From positions 1-34,703 of the forward strand of contig JAETRU010000028.1 in NCBI GenBank assembly GCA_021769965.1: a stretch of 34,703 nucleotides of DNA, in the 5' to 3' direction. Shown piece after piece: positions 17,375 to 24,413 of the stretch (positions within the stretch are counted from its first letter, which is position 1; the number at the start of each line of letters is the position of its first letter). Under the pieces are notes generated by a model. That model saw only the letters and a list, made by a program, of their open reading frames with translations. It had not been told where the DNA came from and searched no databases. This DNA comes from Eubacterium sp. (lineage in GTDB: Bacteria > Bacillota > Clostridia > Peptostreptococcales > Anaerovoracaceae). Both the position numbers and the translations under genes were made by a program.

Positions 17375-18385
17375 CTACGCGCCCAGCACCAGCGGGGTCA
17401 GGATCGGTACCAGAAGACCCTCCACCATGCCGATCGCGAAAGAATATACGATGATCTCCTGCCGGGTGGCCCGCTCTACGATAGGAAGACAGATATCCAT
17501 ACCCGCGACCCCGGTCAGAGCCGTGACTTCAATATAGCCGATGCGCTTCGCAAGTACCGGGATCAGAACGATACCTGACATTTCACGAAATACGTTATGC
17601 ATAAAGGATACCGCTCCTGCCAGCACATGGCCGGCATTGGTAATGGTAACAGGCGCAAAGGTATACCAGCCAAAACCGTAACTGACAGCCAGCGACTCCC
17701 GCACGGTCAGATTGCCAAATACCAATCCGATCAGCACCGCTGTCAGTGTGGTTCCCAGAACCACAGCTGCCGGAAAGGCCAGTACCCTCGGTCCGATCCC
17801 TTTCAGCTGTTTCACTACAGTTCCCGACAGGCCCATATCCATTCCGATCACATGCAGCAGGATGCAGAGTCCCGCTGTCATCAGGAAACCGGTTACGCTG
17901 TCGAAGCCTTCCATGTCCGTTACCCGTCCCCGAACTATAAAATATCCTGCCAGAACGCCGACCGCCGCGGAGATCAGGATCATCCAGCTCATCAGACTGG
18001 AGCTGCCTTCGCCGCTTCCGCCATCTCCGCCGGCTTCGCCTGCCGCAGGCTCAGATACGGTATCAACAGCCGCAGGCGTCTGCCCTTTGTTTCTGAGATA
18101 CCCGTATTTGTCCATGCCCAGCAGCTTTCTGGTCACGGTCACAGACAGCACGCCCGCGATCATAAGCAGAACAGTGATAGCCAGAGCTTCCAGACCGATG
18201 TTGCCGAGATTGTGAATGACCTCTTCGTTGGTACCCATACGTACGCCCATCAGCAGCACCAGCAGGGAGATGCAGATCAGCATGAGCAGGTTTAAAAAGC
18301 CCAGCTTTTCCTGATGGGCGCGCAGCCTGCTGCCAGAGAAATAGCCCAGAAGCATGAAGCTCCAGTAAAGCGCTATATATGCCAT
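17375..18385 (-). CDS. lysO: LysO-type lysine exporter (DUF340 family)
   Basis: A 336-aa membrane protein of the LysO/YbjE family, known for lysine export in E. coli. It has about eight to nine helices and a long hydrophilic Gly/Glu/Ser linker at about residues 110-135. Family traits are SFMLLGYFSG at the N-terminus, the GRVTDMEGFD segment, SYGFGWYTFAPV and MDICLPIVERAT. The start at 18385 follows TAGGAGGATCGTAT. It ends in TAG; reading through would add about 25 residues across the terminator. Its position right after pylSn-padR is notable because pyrrolysine is made from two lysines. Whether it exports lysine or something else here is unknown. Confidence 0.82.
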   Translation of the reverse strand: MAYIALYWSFMLLGYFSGSRLRAHQEKLGFLNLLMLICISLLVLLMGVRMGTNEEVIHNLGNIGLEALAITVLLMIAGVLSVTVTRKLLGMDKYGYLRNKGQTPAAVDTVSEPAAGEAGGDGGSGEGSSSLMSWMILISAAVGVLAGYFIVRGRVTDMEGFDSVTGFLMTAGLCILLHVIGMDMGLSGTVVKQLKGIGPRVLAFPAAVVLGTTLTAVLIGLVFGNLTVRESLAVSYGFGWYTFAPVTITNAGHVLAGAVSFMHNVFREMSGIVLIPVLAKRIGYIEVTALTGVAGMDICLPIVERATRQEIIVYSFAIGMVEGLLVPILTPLVLGA

Positions 18386-18421
18386 ATACGATCCTCCTAA
18401 TTCTACCTTGCGGCAATGTAC

Positions 18422-18448
18422 AAAAAAGACACCTCCATGGGAAGTGCC
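18422..18448 (-). terminator. Terminator or attenuator between padR and lysO
   Basis: On the minus strand GGCACTTCC, loop CAT, GGAGGTGTC forms a 9-bp stem with two wobble pairs, followed by TTTTTT. It would end the pyl operon. I saw no convincing lysO promoter downstream of it, so lysO may depend on read-through. Confidence 0.7.
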
Positions 18449-18493
18449 CTGCGAAGTCTCTGAAACAGAAAAATGTTTCGTGTGTTTCAAATA

Positions 18494-18868
18494 TCAAATC
18501 GCTTCGTTGATCATCGTGATCAGCGACTGGATATACTTATTATAGTCGGTCAGAGCCATGCCCCAGTTTGCCAGGCAGCCTTTTCCCCGGGCCGTAATAG
18601 AAAATATCCGTTTCGGCTTACCTCCGTCATCCTCTTCATCCAGATCCCATCTGGAAGTAAGCAGACCGGAGCTTTCCATCTTCTTCAGATATCGGTAAAC
18701 TCCAGTAGCATCAGGGACCTTGTCCTCAAATCTGGGCATCTTTCCGATCTCTTTAAGGATAGCGAATCCGTGCATGTCCCCGCCTGCTGCAAGAATGCAG
18801 AGGATCAGAGGCTGCAGAAGCTTGTCCAGATTTTTACCCTGACACGGGCAGTCCATTTCTATATACAT
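18494..18868 (-). CDS. PadR-family transcriptional regulator
   Basis: A 124-aa winged-helix protein. HGFAILKEIGKM and GVYRYLKKMESSGLL followed by a beta-hairpin wing (DDGGKPKRIFSITARGKGCL) are typical of PadR. Unusually it starts MYIEMDCPCQG, with a Cys-Pro-Cys before the first helix, and has a further Cys in LILCIL; these could sense metal or redox state. The start at 18868 follows AAAGGAGATGCC and lies 10 bases after pylSn, so the two are co-transcribed. It probably controls the pyl segment and/or lysO; the target is inferred. Confidence 0.85.
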   Translation of the reverse strand: MYIEMDCPCQGKNLDKLLQPLILCILAAGGDMHGFAILKEIGKMPRFEDKVPDATGVYRYLKKMESSGLLTSRWDLDEEDDGGKPKRIFSITARGKGCLANWGMALTDYNKYIQSLITMINEAI

Positions 18869-18878
18869 GGCATCTCCT

Positions 18879-19205
18879 TTACTCTTTGTGCAGCAGATCG
18901 CTGCCGTAATGAGAATCAAAGAATGTCTTTGAATACTTTTCCAGTTTCCATTCAGGAACTCTGCAGTCTTTACACGGTTTAACAGCCCACTTGTTCCGCA
19001 GCCATCTGGCCGCGCGGGAATTCCGTGAATTATAGATCCGGATGGTCTTTCCGCAGTGGGTAGTGATCACTGCGTATTTACCGTTCTGTTCGATCGTCTT
19101 GATGCCGTGAAGAACGCCGCTTCTCGCAGGCCACAGCTTCATCTTATCCAGCAGGATAAAGAGTTCCACATTTTTTCGGTAATATCTTTTTTTGCTGTCT
19201 CCCAT
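18879..19205 (-). CDS. pylSn: Pyrrolysyl-tRNA synthetase N-terminal subunit PylSn
   Basis: A separate tRNA-Pyl-binding subunit as found in bacteria such as Desulfitobacterium. The 108-aa basic protein has the PylS N-domain pattern LWPARSGVLHGIK, NSRNSRAARWLRNKW, then PCKDCRVPEWKLE. The zinc ligands are His33, Cys51, Cys78 and Cys81, with spacing close to the archaeal N-domain. Its ATG shares one base with the stop of the G3E GTPase gene (TGATG), so translation is coupled. It is separated from pylSc by about 2 kb containing pylD, pylT and the GTPase. Confidence 0.93.
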   Translation of the reverse strand: MGDSKKRYYRKNVELFILLDKMKLWPARSGVLHGIKTIEQNGKYAVITTHCGKTIRIYNSRNSRAARWLRNKWAVKPCKDCRVPEWKLEKYSKTFFDSHYGSDLLHKE

Positions 19206-20119
19206 CAGATATAGAACCTTCCTTCTAAAATCTCCTCGGAATACTGGGTGATCAGGCTCAGCATCCTGATGCCTACAGACGAGATCACTACGATCTCCGT
19301 CTTTTCCTCATGATCCCATGGGCTTATGATCAGGTTGTTCACTACGCCGCTGACCTCCACGACGCCCTCCGTAGTGTTGGCAAAGCCTTTGATACGATAG
19401 CTGCTCGGCGCGATAGCCCGGATAAACTCCGTCAGCTTCGCCTTTTCTATCGGCTCGTCGCAGTGGACGATGAAGGAATTCGGCCGCGACTCATAGGTGT
19501 TCGTGGTATCCTCGCTGACAGCCGTCACCGGTGAAAAATCATCCGCGATCTGCTGAATATCCACATCGCAATGGGTAGCAGCATAGATCTTTACCGCGGG
19601 ATTGATCTCACCCACGCACTGGGTGATCTCCTTGAAAACGGTATCATCGATCAGATCCATCTTATTCACGATGACAGCGTTAGCATGCCTTACCTGCCGC
19701 TCCAGGGCCGGAAGCACGTCAACCAGCTCCAGAAAGCTGACGCCGTCGATCACACAGACAGAACCTCTGATCATCAGATTATCGTCGGTATCTTTGCGGA
19801 TACCGGCCACGATCTCTCCCATGTTGGACGGATCCGCAAGACCGGAAGCCTCGATAAACAGATACTCGATGTCAGTTTTAGACATAGCAATAAGCCCATC
19901 GACAAATTTATCTTTGATACAGGCACAAAAGATAGAGCCGTTGGACAGCTCCGCCATCTGGATGCCGTCGCGGCTGACCAGTCTGGCGTCAATATTGATC
20001 TCGCCGAACTCATTGATGATCACGCCGATCTTTTTATCAGCGTAATTGTCTAAAAGACGCTGCATCAGAGTGGTCTTGCCCGCGCCCAGAAAGCCGCTGA
20101 GCAGTATGATCTGAATCAT
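19205..20119 (-). CDS. G3E-family (CobW/COG0523-type) GTPase
   Basis: A 304-aa metal-chaperone-type GTPase. The P-loop is GFLGAGKTT (about residues 8-16); next come NEFGEINID, a Cys-x-Cys in NGSIFCACIKDKF, EASGLADP and the base-specific VNKMDL. The C-terminal CobW_C-like domain includes YRIKGFANTTEG. The metal site differs from the usual CxCC by having only two Cys. The start at 20119 follows GAGGAGGAAACCC; the frame is open for 36 more codons, but these lie in direct repeats. It is coupled to pylSn, which binds zinc, and sits among cobalt-corrinoid enzymes, so a metal-delivery role is plausible but inferred. Confidence 0.87.
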   Translation of the reverse strand: MIQIILLSGFLGAGKTTLMQRLLDNYADKKIGVIINEFGEINIDARLVSRDGIQMAELSNGSIFCACIKDKFVDGLIAMSKTDIEYLFIEASGLADPSNMGEIVAGIRKDTDDNLMIRGSVCVIDGVSFLELVDVLPALERQVRHANAVIVNKMDLIDDTVFKEITQCVGEINPAVKIYAATHCDVDIQQIADDFSPVTAVSEDTTNTYESRPNSFIVHCDEPIEKAKLTEFIRAIAPSSYRIKGFANTTEGVVEVSGVVNNLIISPWDHEEKTEIVVISSVGIRMLSLITQYSEEILEGRFYI

Positions 20120-20132
20120 GGGTTTCCTCCTC

Positions 20133-20323
20133 GGGTTAGGTACTGCGCCGTAGCTTTCTGCCAATCGAACTTCGCAATAATTGCTCGTTCTCTTGGGGTT
20201 AGGTACTGCGCCGTAGGTCTCTGCCAATCAGCCTGCGCGCTATGCGCTTGCCTTCTTGGGAGACCCTCGCGTTTGACCTACCTGCGATTCGACCTTCGCT
20301 GCGCTTGCTCTCATCGGGTTAGG
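20133..20323. repeat. Degenerate tandem repeats between pylT and the GTPase gene
   Basis: Two 34-bp units (20133-20166 and 20196-20229) begin GGGTTAGGTACTGCGCCGTA, differ at two positions and repeat every 63 bases. A third, weaker unit runs through 20282-20323 (CTGCGATTCGACCTTCGC to GGGTTAGG). Each unit carries a different short GC-rich or self-complementary segment. On the minus strand they read as repeated AE(T/S)YGAVPNP. They are probably non-coding. Confidence 0.75.
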
Positions 20324-20330
20324 TCATAAA

Positions 20331-20402
20331 TGGCGAGGTGCCCGGGAGTCTCACCCGGCTGCATAGATTTAGAGTCTATGTGATCCATACGATCCGCACC
20401 CC
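20331..20402 (-). tRNA. pylT: tRNA-Pyl (anticodon CUA)
   Basis: The 72-nt minus-strand gene folds with all tRNA-Pyl hallmarks. It has a 7-bp acceptor (GGGGTGC/GCACCTC), only one base before the D stem, D stem GATC/GATC with a 5-nt loop, and a 6-bp anticodon stem (CATAGA/TCTATG) with loop CTCTAAA, so anticodon CUA. The variable region is 3 nt (CAG); the T stem is CCGGG/CCCGG with loop TGAGACT lacking the TTC motif. Discriminator is G and CCA is encoded. It lies 36 bases after pylD and is probably processed from the operon transcript. Confidence 0.97.
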
Positions 20403-20438
20403 ATATCATATTTTTGCGGAAACAGCAGACTGCGGTTG

Positions 20439-21257
20439 TTATTTCTGCGTCAGCAGACACTGTCCCAGCATAATGGCGGTTCCGATCTCCAGATTGTCAT
20501 GGACGGCTCTGTCCTCAAAAGCCGCCGCTGCCGCCTCGTCCATGGAATATGGCACGCCGGGGCTGACGTAGAGCAGGTCACCGGCCAGATCCTCTCTGGT
20601 CAGCCAACCGCCTTCATTAGTAAAATCCAATATATAGGAATAATTTCTGATCTCTTCTTGTCCGGATAATTTCTTTCCGTCAAAGGCCGCTGCCGCGCTC
20701 TGGTCCTTGTCATACAGATCAAAGTCCGCACCCATCTGCTTCAGGATCTCTGCAGCCTCTTTTCCCACAATGCCAAAGCCGATCTGCAGCAGCTTTTCAC
20801 CAGTAATGTCTTTACCGTGCCGCTCCATCAGAGCTTTCATGGTCCGGATAAATCCCAAAGCCGTAGCGTAGTTATTGTCAGAGCATGTGCCTTCCTTCAC
20901 ATTCACGGCCAGATAGCGGATATCATCCGCGAAGAACAGGATCTGATGTCCCGTGCGCACAGCATCATAGATGCCGTCCACATCGGTATGCTCCATCACA
21001 TCTGCCCGAAATCCCATAGAGGCTGCGATCGCTGCCACTGACTGGCTGAAGTTTCCGATAATGCCTTCCCCCTGGGTGATGGGAACTACCGCAACAGAAA
21101 TATCCTTCTGCATAGCGCTGTAGTCTTCCTCAGAAATATTAAACGTATCCCTGACCAGTCCAGACAGGTCCAAACCTGTCTTCAGACGAAGCTGCCGGTT
21201 GTATTCCTCCATACCGTCCAGCATATAGGTGATCCACTCTGTTCTCAGTCTGGTCAT
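20439..21257 (-). CDS. pylD: Pyrrolysine synthase PylD
   Basis: Last step of pyrrolysine synthesis: NAD-dependent oxidation of the lysyl-methylornithine isopeptide and ring closure. The 272-aa protein has the LRTEWITYMLDGMEEY N-terminus, DNNYATALGF and a Rossmann motif QIGFGIVGKEAAEIL, then YVSPGVPYSMDEAA. The length fits. GGAGGCG precedes the ATG. It lies between pylSc and pylT. Confidence 0.95.
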   Translation of the reverse strand: MTRLRTEWITYMLDGMEEYNRQLRLKTGLDLSGLVRDTFNISEEDYSAMQKDISVAVVPITQGEGIIGNFSQSVAAIAASMGFRADVMEHTDVDGIYDAVRTGHQILFFADDIRYLAVNVKEGTCSDNNYATALGFIRTMKALMERHGKDITGEKLLQIGFGIVGKEAAEILKQMGADFDLYDKDQSAAAAFDGKKLSGQEEIRNYSYILDFTNEGGWLTREDLAGDLLYVSPGVPYSMDEAAAAAFEDRAVHDNLEIGTAIMLGQCLLTQK

Positions 21258-21289
21258 AATAACGCCTCCGCTCTTATAGAATCTGCCGC

Positions 21290-22132
21290 TTAGATATGCA
21301 GCGGCTGGCCGTCGATAAAGGTAATGCTTCTGCCAAATTTTTTAATGGTCTTGCTTCCCGCCAGAGCCATAGTCAGACGCTCAATGCCGAATCCAATGCC
21401 GACCCAGGTATCGAAGACGCCCCACTGGCTGTCTAGGAAATGAGGTCCATAGGATCCGGAAGCCACTTCCAGTCCGTTGATCTCAATATCCACGGTAGAA
21501 CCATAGACAGTGGATTCTTCTGTAACAAGCTCATACGCATCCTCAGGAACGCCCAGCGCTTTCATAGCCGCATGGGCAAGGCGCTTCATCTCGTCCAGCT
21601 GCTGTCCATCAGGCACTGCCGCAAGCTCCACGCAATTGAGCATGGTAAACTCGTTCATGTGCTGCGCCCCCTGAGATTCCTTTCGGAAACAGGAACCGAT
21701 CTCAAAGATCTTTACAGGCTCATTGGTGATTCTGTGCAGTTCCCGCATGACTACATACAGATTCGGAGCCAGCATAGGCCGCAGGCACCGCTTCTTATCA
21801 AGCCAGAATACCTGCTCAGACAGATGATGAAACTCATCTATCGTCATCTTAGCCAGCATATCTCTGGTGATGATAGTCGGCGTGATCACCTTGGTAAAGT
21901 CTTCCCCTATGAGCCAGCTCTCCAGGGTTCTCCCCACGGAAACACTGTCTGTCATGTGTTTATCCGCCAGAAGTTCCTTGATCCTGCCGCGGCACTGCTG
22001 CACCAGTTTCTTCTCTTCATTACGGAAAACGCTGTCACGTTCCTGAATTGTTTCAAACTCCCTGTCTGCAAGAGCCTGGCTGCCGCCCAGCTCAGAGATC
22101 CTTTCCAGTTGGGTCACGGTGAACTTTTCCAT
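21290..22132 (-). CDS. pylSc: Pyrrolysyl-tRNA synthetase catalytic subunit PylSc
   Basis: Class II aminoacyl-tRNA synthetase core that activates pyrrolysine. The 280-aa protein shows motif 2 (FEIGSCFRKES), LRPMLAPNLY of the substrate pocket, NEFTMLNC (the Asn of the pocket) and motif 3 (GFGIERLTMAL). It lacks the N-terminal tRNA-binding domain, which is encoded separately as pylSn. The Shine-Dalgarno (AAGGAAAG) is weaker than its neighbours'. It differs from related PylSc proteins only slightly in length. Confidence 0.96.
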   Translation of the reverse strand: MEKFTVTQLERISELGGSQALADREFETIQERDSVFRNEEKKLVQQCRGRIKELLADKHMTDSVSVGRTLESWLIGEDFTKVITPTIITRDMLAKMTIDEFHHLSEQVFWLDKKRCLRPMLAPNLYVVMRELHRITNEPVKIFEIGSCFRKESQGAQHMNEFTMLNCVELAAVPDGQQLDEMKRLAHAAMKALGVPEDAYELVTEESTVYGSTVDIEINGLEVASGSYGPHFLDSQWGVFDTWVGIGFGIERLTMALAGSKTIKKFGRSITFIDGQPLHI

Positions 22133-22208
22133 CTCTCAGCTTTCCTTTCCTGTTTCTGATAATATTGTACCACAGCTAATATTTACGGTTTAATACTATT
22201 TCTGAGTT

Positions 22209-23354
22209 TTATGGTAACAATTTTAGATTTCCCGGGATCCGTTTTATCCTTTCCGCAAGGCCTTCCTCCGTGCGGTCCCAGCTGATAAAGATGCCGCGAA
22301 ATCCATCGGCTCCGGCTGTGTAGTCTGTCATCACTTCCTGACAGCCGCAGAAATCCGTAAGCAGAGACAGCTTTCCCGCTTTGGCCATCATGTGTTCACC
22401 CTCCTGGACGATTCTTTCTGATGCGCCGTCTGCTTCCGATCTTTCCAGCCTGCGGTAATGCTCGTAGACGGAAAACTGCCGCGGCGCCGTCTGCTCAGAA
22501 CTGAATGCGCCGGCACAGACCAGGTCAGCCAGCTCTTTAACATAATTCATACCGGAGCATTTGAGTACCGCGATCGGGGTCTGGCTCGGCAGACGCGCGT
22601 CGATCTCCAGCACTTTCATATCCTCTCCGTCATCGATGACTTCCACATCCATGATACCGTGAAGCTGCACCAGCTCGGCCAGCTTCTTTCCGATCTCGCA
22701 GATCCGGGTCTCTCCCGGCTGGCCTGACAGACAGGGCGCCGTCACCTTGCAGCAGTCATAGACCTGATCCATATGGATCTGGGTGATGGCGTAGCAGCGA
22801 TAGTTTCCCGGCGTGCCGATCACTTCCACCGAGTAGGAAGGGCCTTCCAGGTACTCCTGAACGATCCAGCTCTCCGGATCCGGCTGCTGCGCCAGAAACG
22901 CCGCCGCCTCTTCCCGGGTCTCCGCGCGCCGCACGCCGGCAGAGCCGCTGGCTCCCGAAGGTTTTATCACATAGGGCGGTCTGCCTTCCGGATAATACCG
23001 CGGCGCAGGGATACCGTTCTCGTGAAACAGAGCGTCCGACGCGGCCTTTGACTTGGTAATGGCATAGGCCGCAGGATCAAAAGCAAGACGCAGCCCTTTC
23101 TCATCACATATCTGGCAGATCGCTTCAAGGAGTTCATCATTCTCATTGCAGGGCAGTATGAGATCCGCCTCCTCCATAGCGGCAACCGCCTTCGGATCCC
23201 GCCGGACCACATCGCCGCAGACAAACCGGTCTGCAAGCCCTGCTGCCGGGACATCCGGATCCGCATCGATGAGAACGCTATCAAATCCGGCCTTTTTTGC
23301 CAGAAATACAGCTTCTGTGCCCTGCAGCTTTCCTCCTATAATTGCGATCTTCAT
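22209..23354 (-). CDS. pylC: 3-methylornithine-L-lysine ligase PylC
   Basis: ATP-grasp ligase that joins methylornithine to the epsilon amine of lysine. The 381-aa protein starts MKIAIIGGKLQGTEAV; the ATP-grasp core is seen in KPSGASGSAGVRRAE and WIVQEYLEGPSYSVEVIG, and the metal site in VLEIDARLPSQTP. The start at 23354 follows GGGAGGAATTGTTT; the frame reads 48 codons further inside the pylB end but has no ribosome site there. Confidence 0.95.
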   Translation of the reverse strand: MKIAIIGGKLQGTEAVFLAKKAGFDSVLIDADPDVPAAGLADRFVCGDVVRRDPKAVAAMEEADLILPCNENDELLEAICQICDEKGLRLAFDPAAYAITKSKAASDALFHENGIPAPRYYPEGRPPYVIKPSGASGSAGVRRAETREEAAAFLAQQPDPESWIVQEYLEGPSYSVEVIGTPGNYRCYAITQIHMDQVYDCCKVTAPCLSGQPGETRICEIGKKLAELVQLHGIMDVEVIDDGEDMKVLEIDARLPSQTPIAVLKCSGMNYVKELADLVCAGAFSSEQTAPRQFSVYEHYRRLERSEADGASERIVQEGEHMMAKAGKLSLLTDFCGCQEVMTDYTAGADGFRGIFISWDRTEEGLAERIKRIPGNLKLLP

Positions 23355-23373
23355 AAACAATTCCTCCCTGTTT

Positions 23374-24396
23374 TCACGCCTGCGGCTTCCTGAGAAACGC
23401 CTGATATTCTTCAACACTTGCAATGCGCAGTCCCATGCCGGACAAGATCGCCGCCGCTTCCTCCACGGTCCGTCCGCCTTCGTCCACATCCATAACATTG
23501 TGCGCCACGCCCATAAATCCGCTCCGCGGCGGAATGATGGAAGTGATCAGATTCGCGCCGGCATTGATCCGGTCCTCCAGCCCTTTGATGCCGTCTACAT
23601 CCAGGGAGGCAGGGATCAGCGCGTCAGGATACATCAGGCGCATCAGGGCGATGATCTTCAGTTCTTCCAGACGATCCGGCGTTCTGACATTTTCCATAGG
23701 ACTTCCCTCCTGCGGAATAAAACTCATGACGCGGACCTGCCTTGCGCCGATCTCTCCCATGATCTTCAGAGATCTTGCGATATCTTCCGGACCCTCGCCG
23801 ACTCCGGCCAGCAGTCCTTCTTCTATATACATGCCCCGGTCTCTGGCATAAAGCTTGGCATGCATGCGCTCGTCATAACTTTGATCGACCCTCAGGTTCT
23901 CAAACAGCCTGCGGTTGTGCGTCTCCTGATACAGCGCGTAGAAATCGGCGCCCGCCTCAGCAAACTTATCGATGATCTCATCGCTGACCACACCCGGGGA
24001 GATCATAACAGGCGTATGATATTCCTCTTTGATGGTTCTGATAATGCGGCAGACCGTCTCAAACTGCTCGGCATGGTACATAGGGTCTTCGCCCATAGTC
24101 AGGTCGATCAGATTGACGCCCGAATCGATCAGCGCCTTTGCCACTGCCAGGACCTCGTCTTCTGACTTCCTGTACCGGCCGATGTCGTTGGATCTCCGGT
24201 AGTAGCAGAAATTGCAGTTGTTTCTGCAATAGGTCGTAAAGTAGACAAACCCGTAAGCGAAGATCTTGTCGCCCTGCACCGCCTGACGCTGTTTTCTCGC
24301 GGCGGCAAAGAGGGCTTCGGTCTCTGCGGCGTCCTCCGTGGTGATCAGACGCACCAGTTCCTCTTCTGAAAAGTCTTTTCTCTCAAATTTTGTCAT
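23374..24396 (-). CDS. pylB: Methylornithine synthase PylB (radical SAM)
   Basis: Rearranges L-lysine to (3R)-3-methyl-D-ornithine, the first step of pyrrolysine synthesis. The 340-aa protein has the radical-SAM 4Fe-4S motif Cys57-x3-Cys61-x2-Cys64 (YCRNNCNFCYY), the TMGEDPMYH segment and VMSFIPQEGSPM. The start codon lies in a TCATGA context where a read-through extension of the preceding reactivase gene would end. AGGAGGAGCCTGTC precedes the ATG. Confidence 0.96.
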   Translation of the reverse strand: MTKFERKDFSEEELVRLITTEDAAETEALFAAARKQRQAVQGDKIFAYGFVYFTTYCRNNCNFCYYRRSNDIGRYRKSEDEVLAVAKALIDSGVNLIDLTMGEDPMYHAEQFETVCRIIRTIKEEYHTPVMISPGVVSDEIIDKFAEAGADFYALYQETHNRRLFENLRVDQSYDERMHAKLYARDRGMYIEEGLLAGVGEGPEDIARSLKIMGEIGARQVRVMSFIPQEGSPMENVRTPDRLEELKIIALMRLMYPDALIPASLDVDGIKGLEDRINAGANLITSIIPPRSGFMGVAHNVMDVDEGGRTVEEAAAILSGMGLRIASVEEYQAFLRKPQA

Positions 24397-24413
24397 GACA
24401 GGCTCCTCCTCTC

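Noticed and set aside
20120-20227. N-terminal extension of the G3E GTPase by 36 residues
   Set aside because: The extension consists only of the direct repeats, while a strong ribosome site stands directly before the ATG at 20119 and the P-loop then falls at the usual position.
20133-20323. Short CRISPR array
   Set aside because: The units are only two to three, degenerate, with a period of about 63 bases and spacers that are variants of the same sequence; no cas gene is near.
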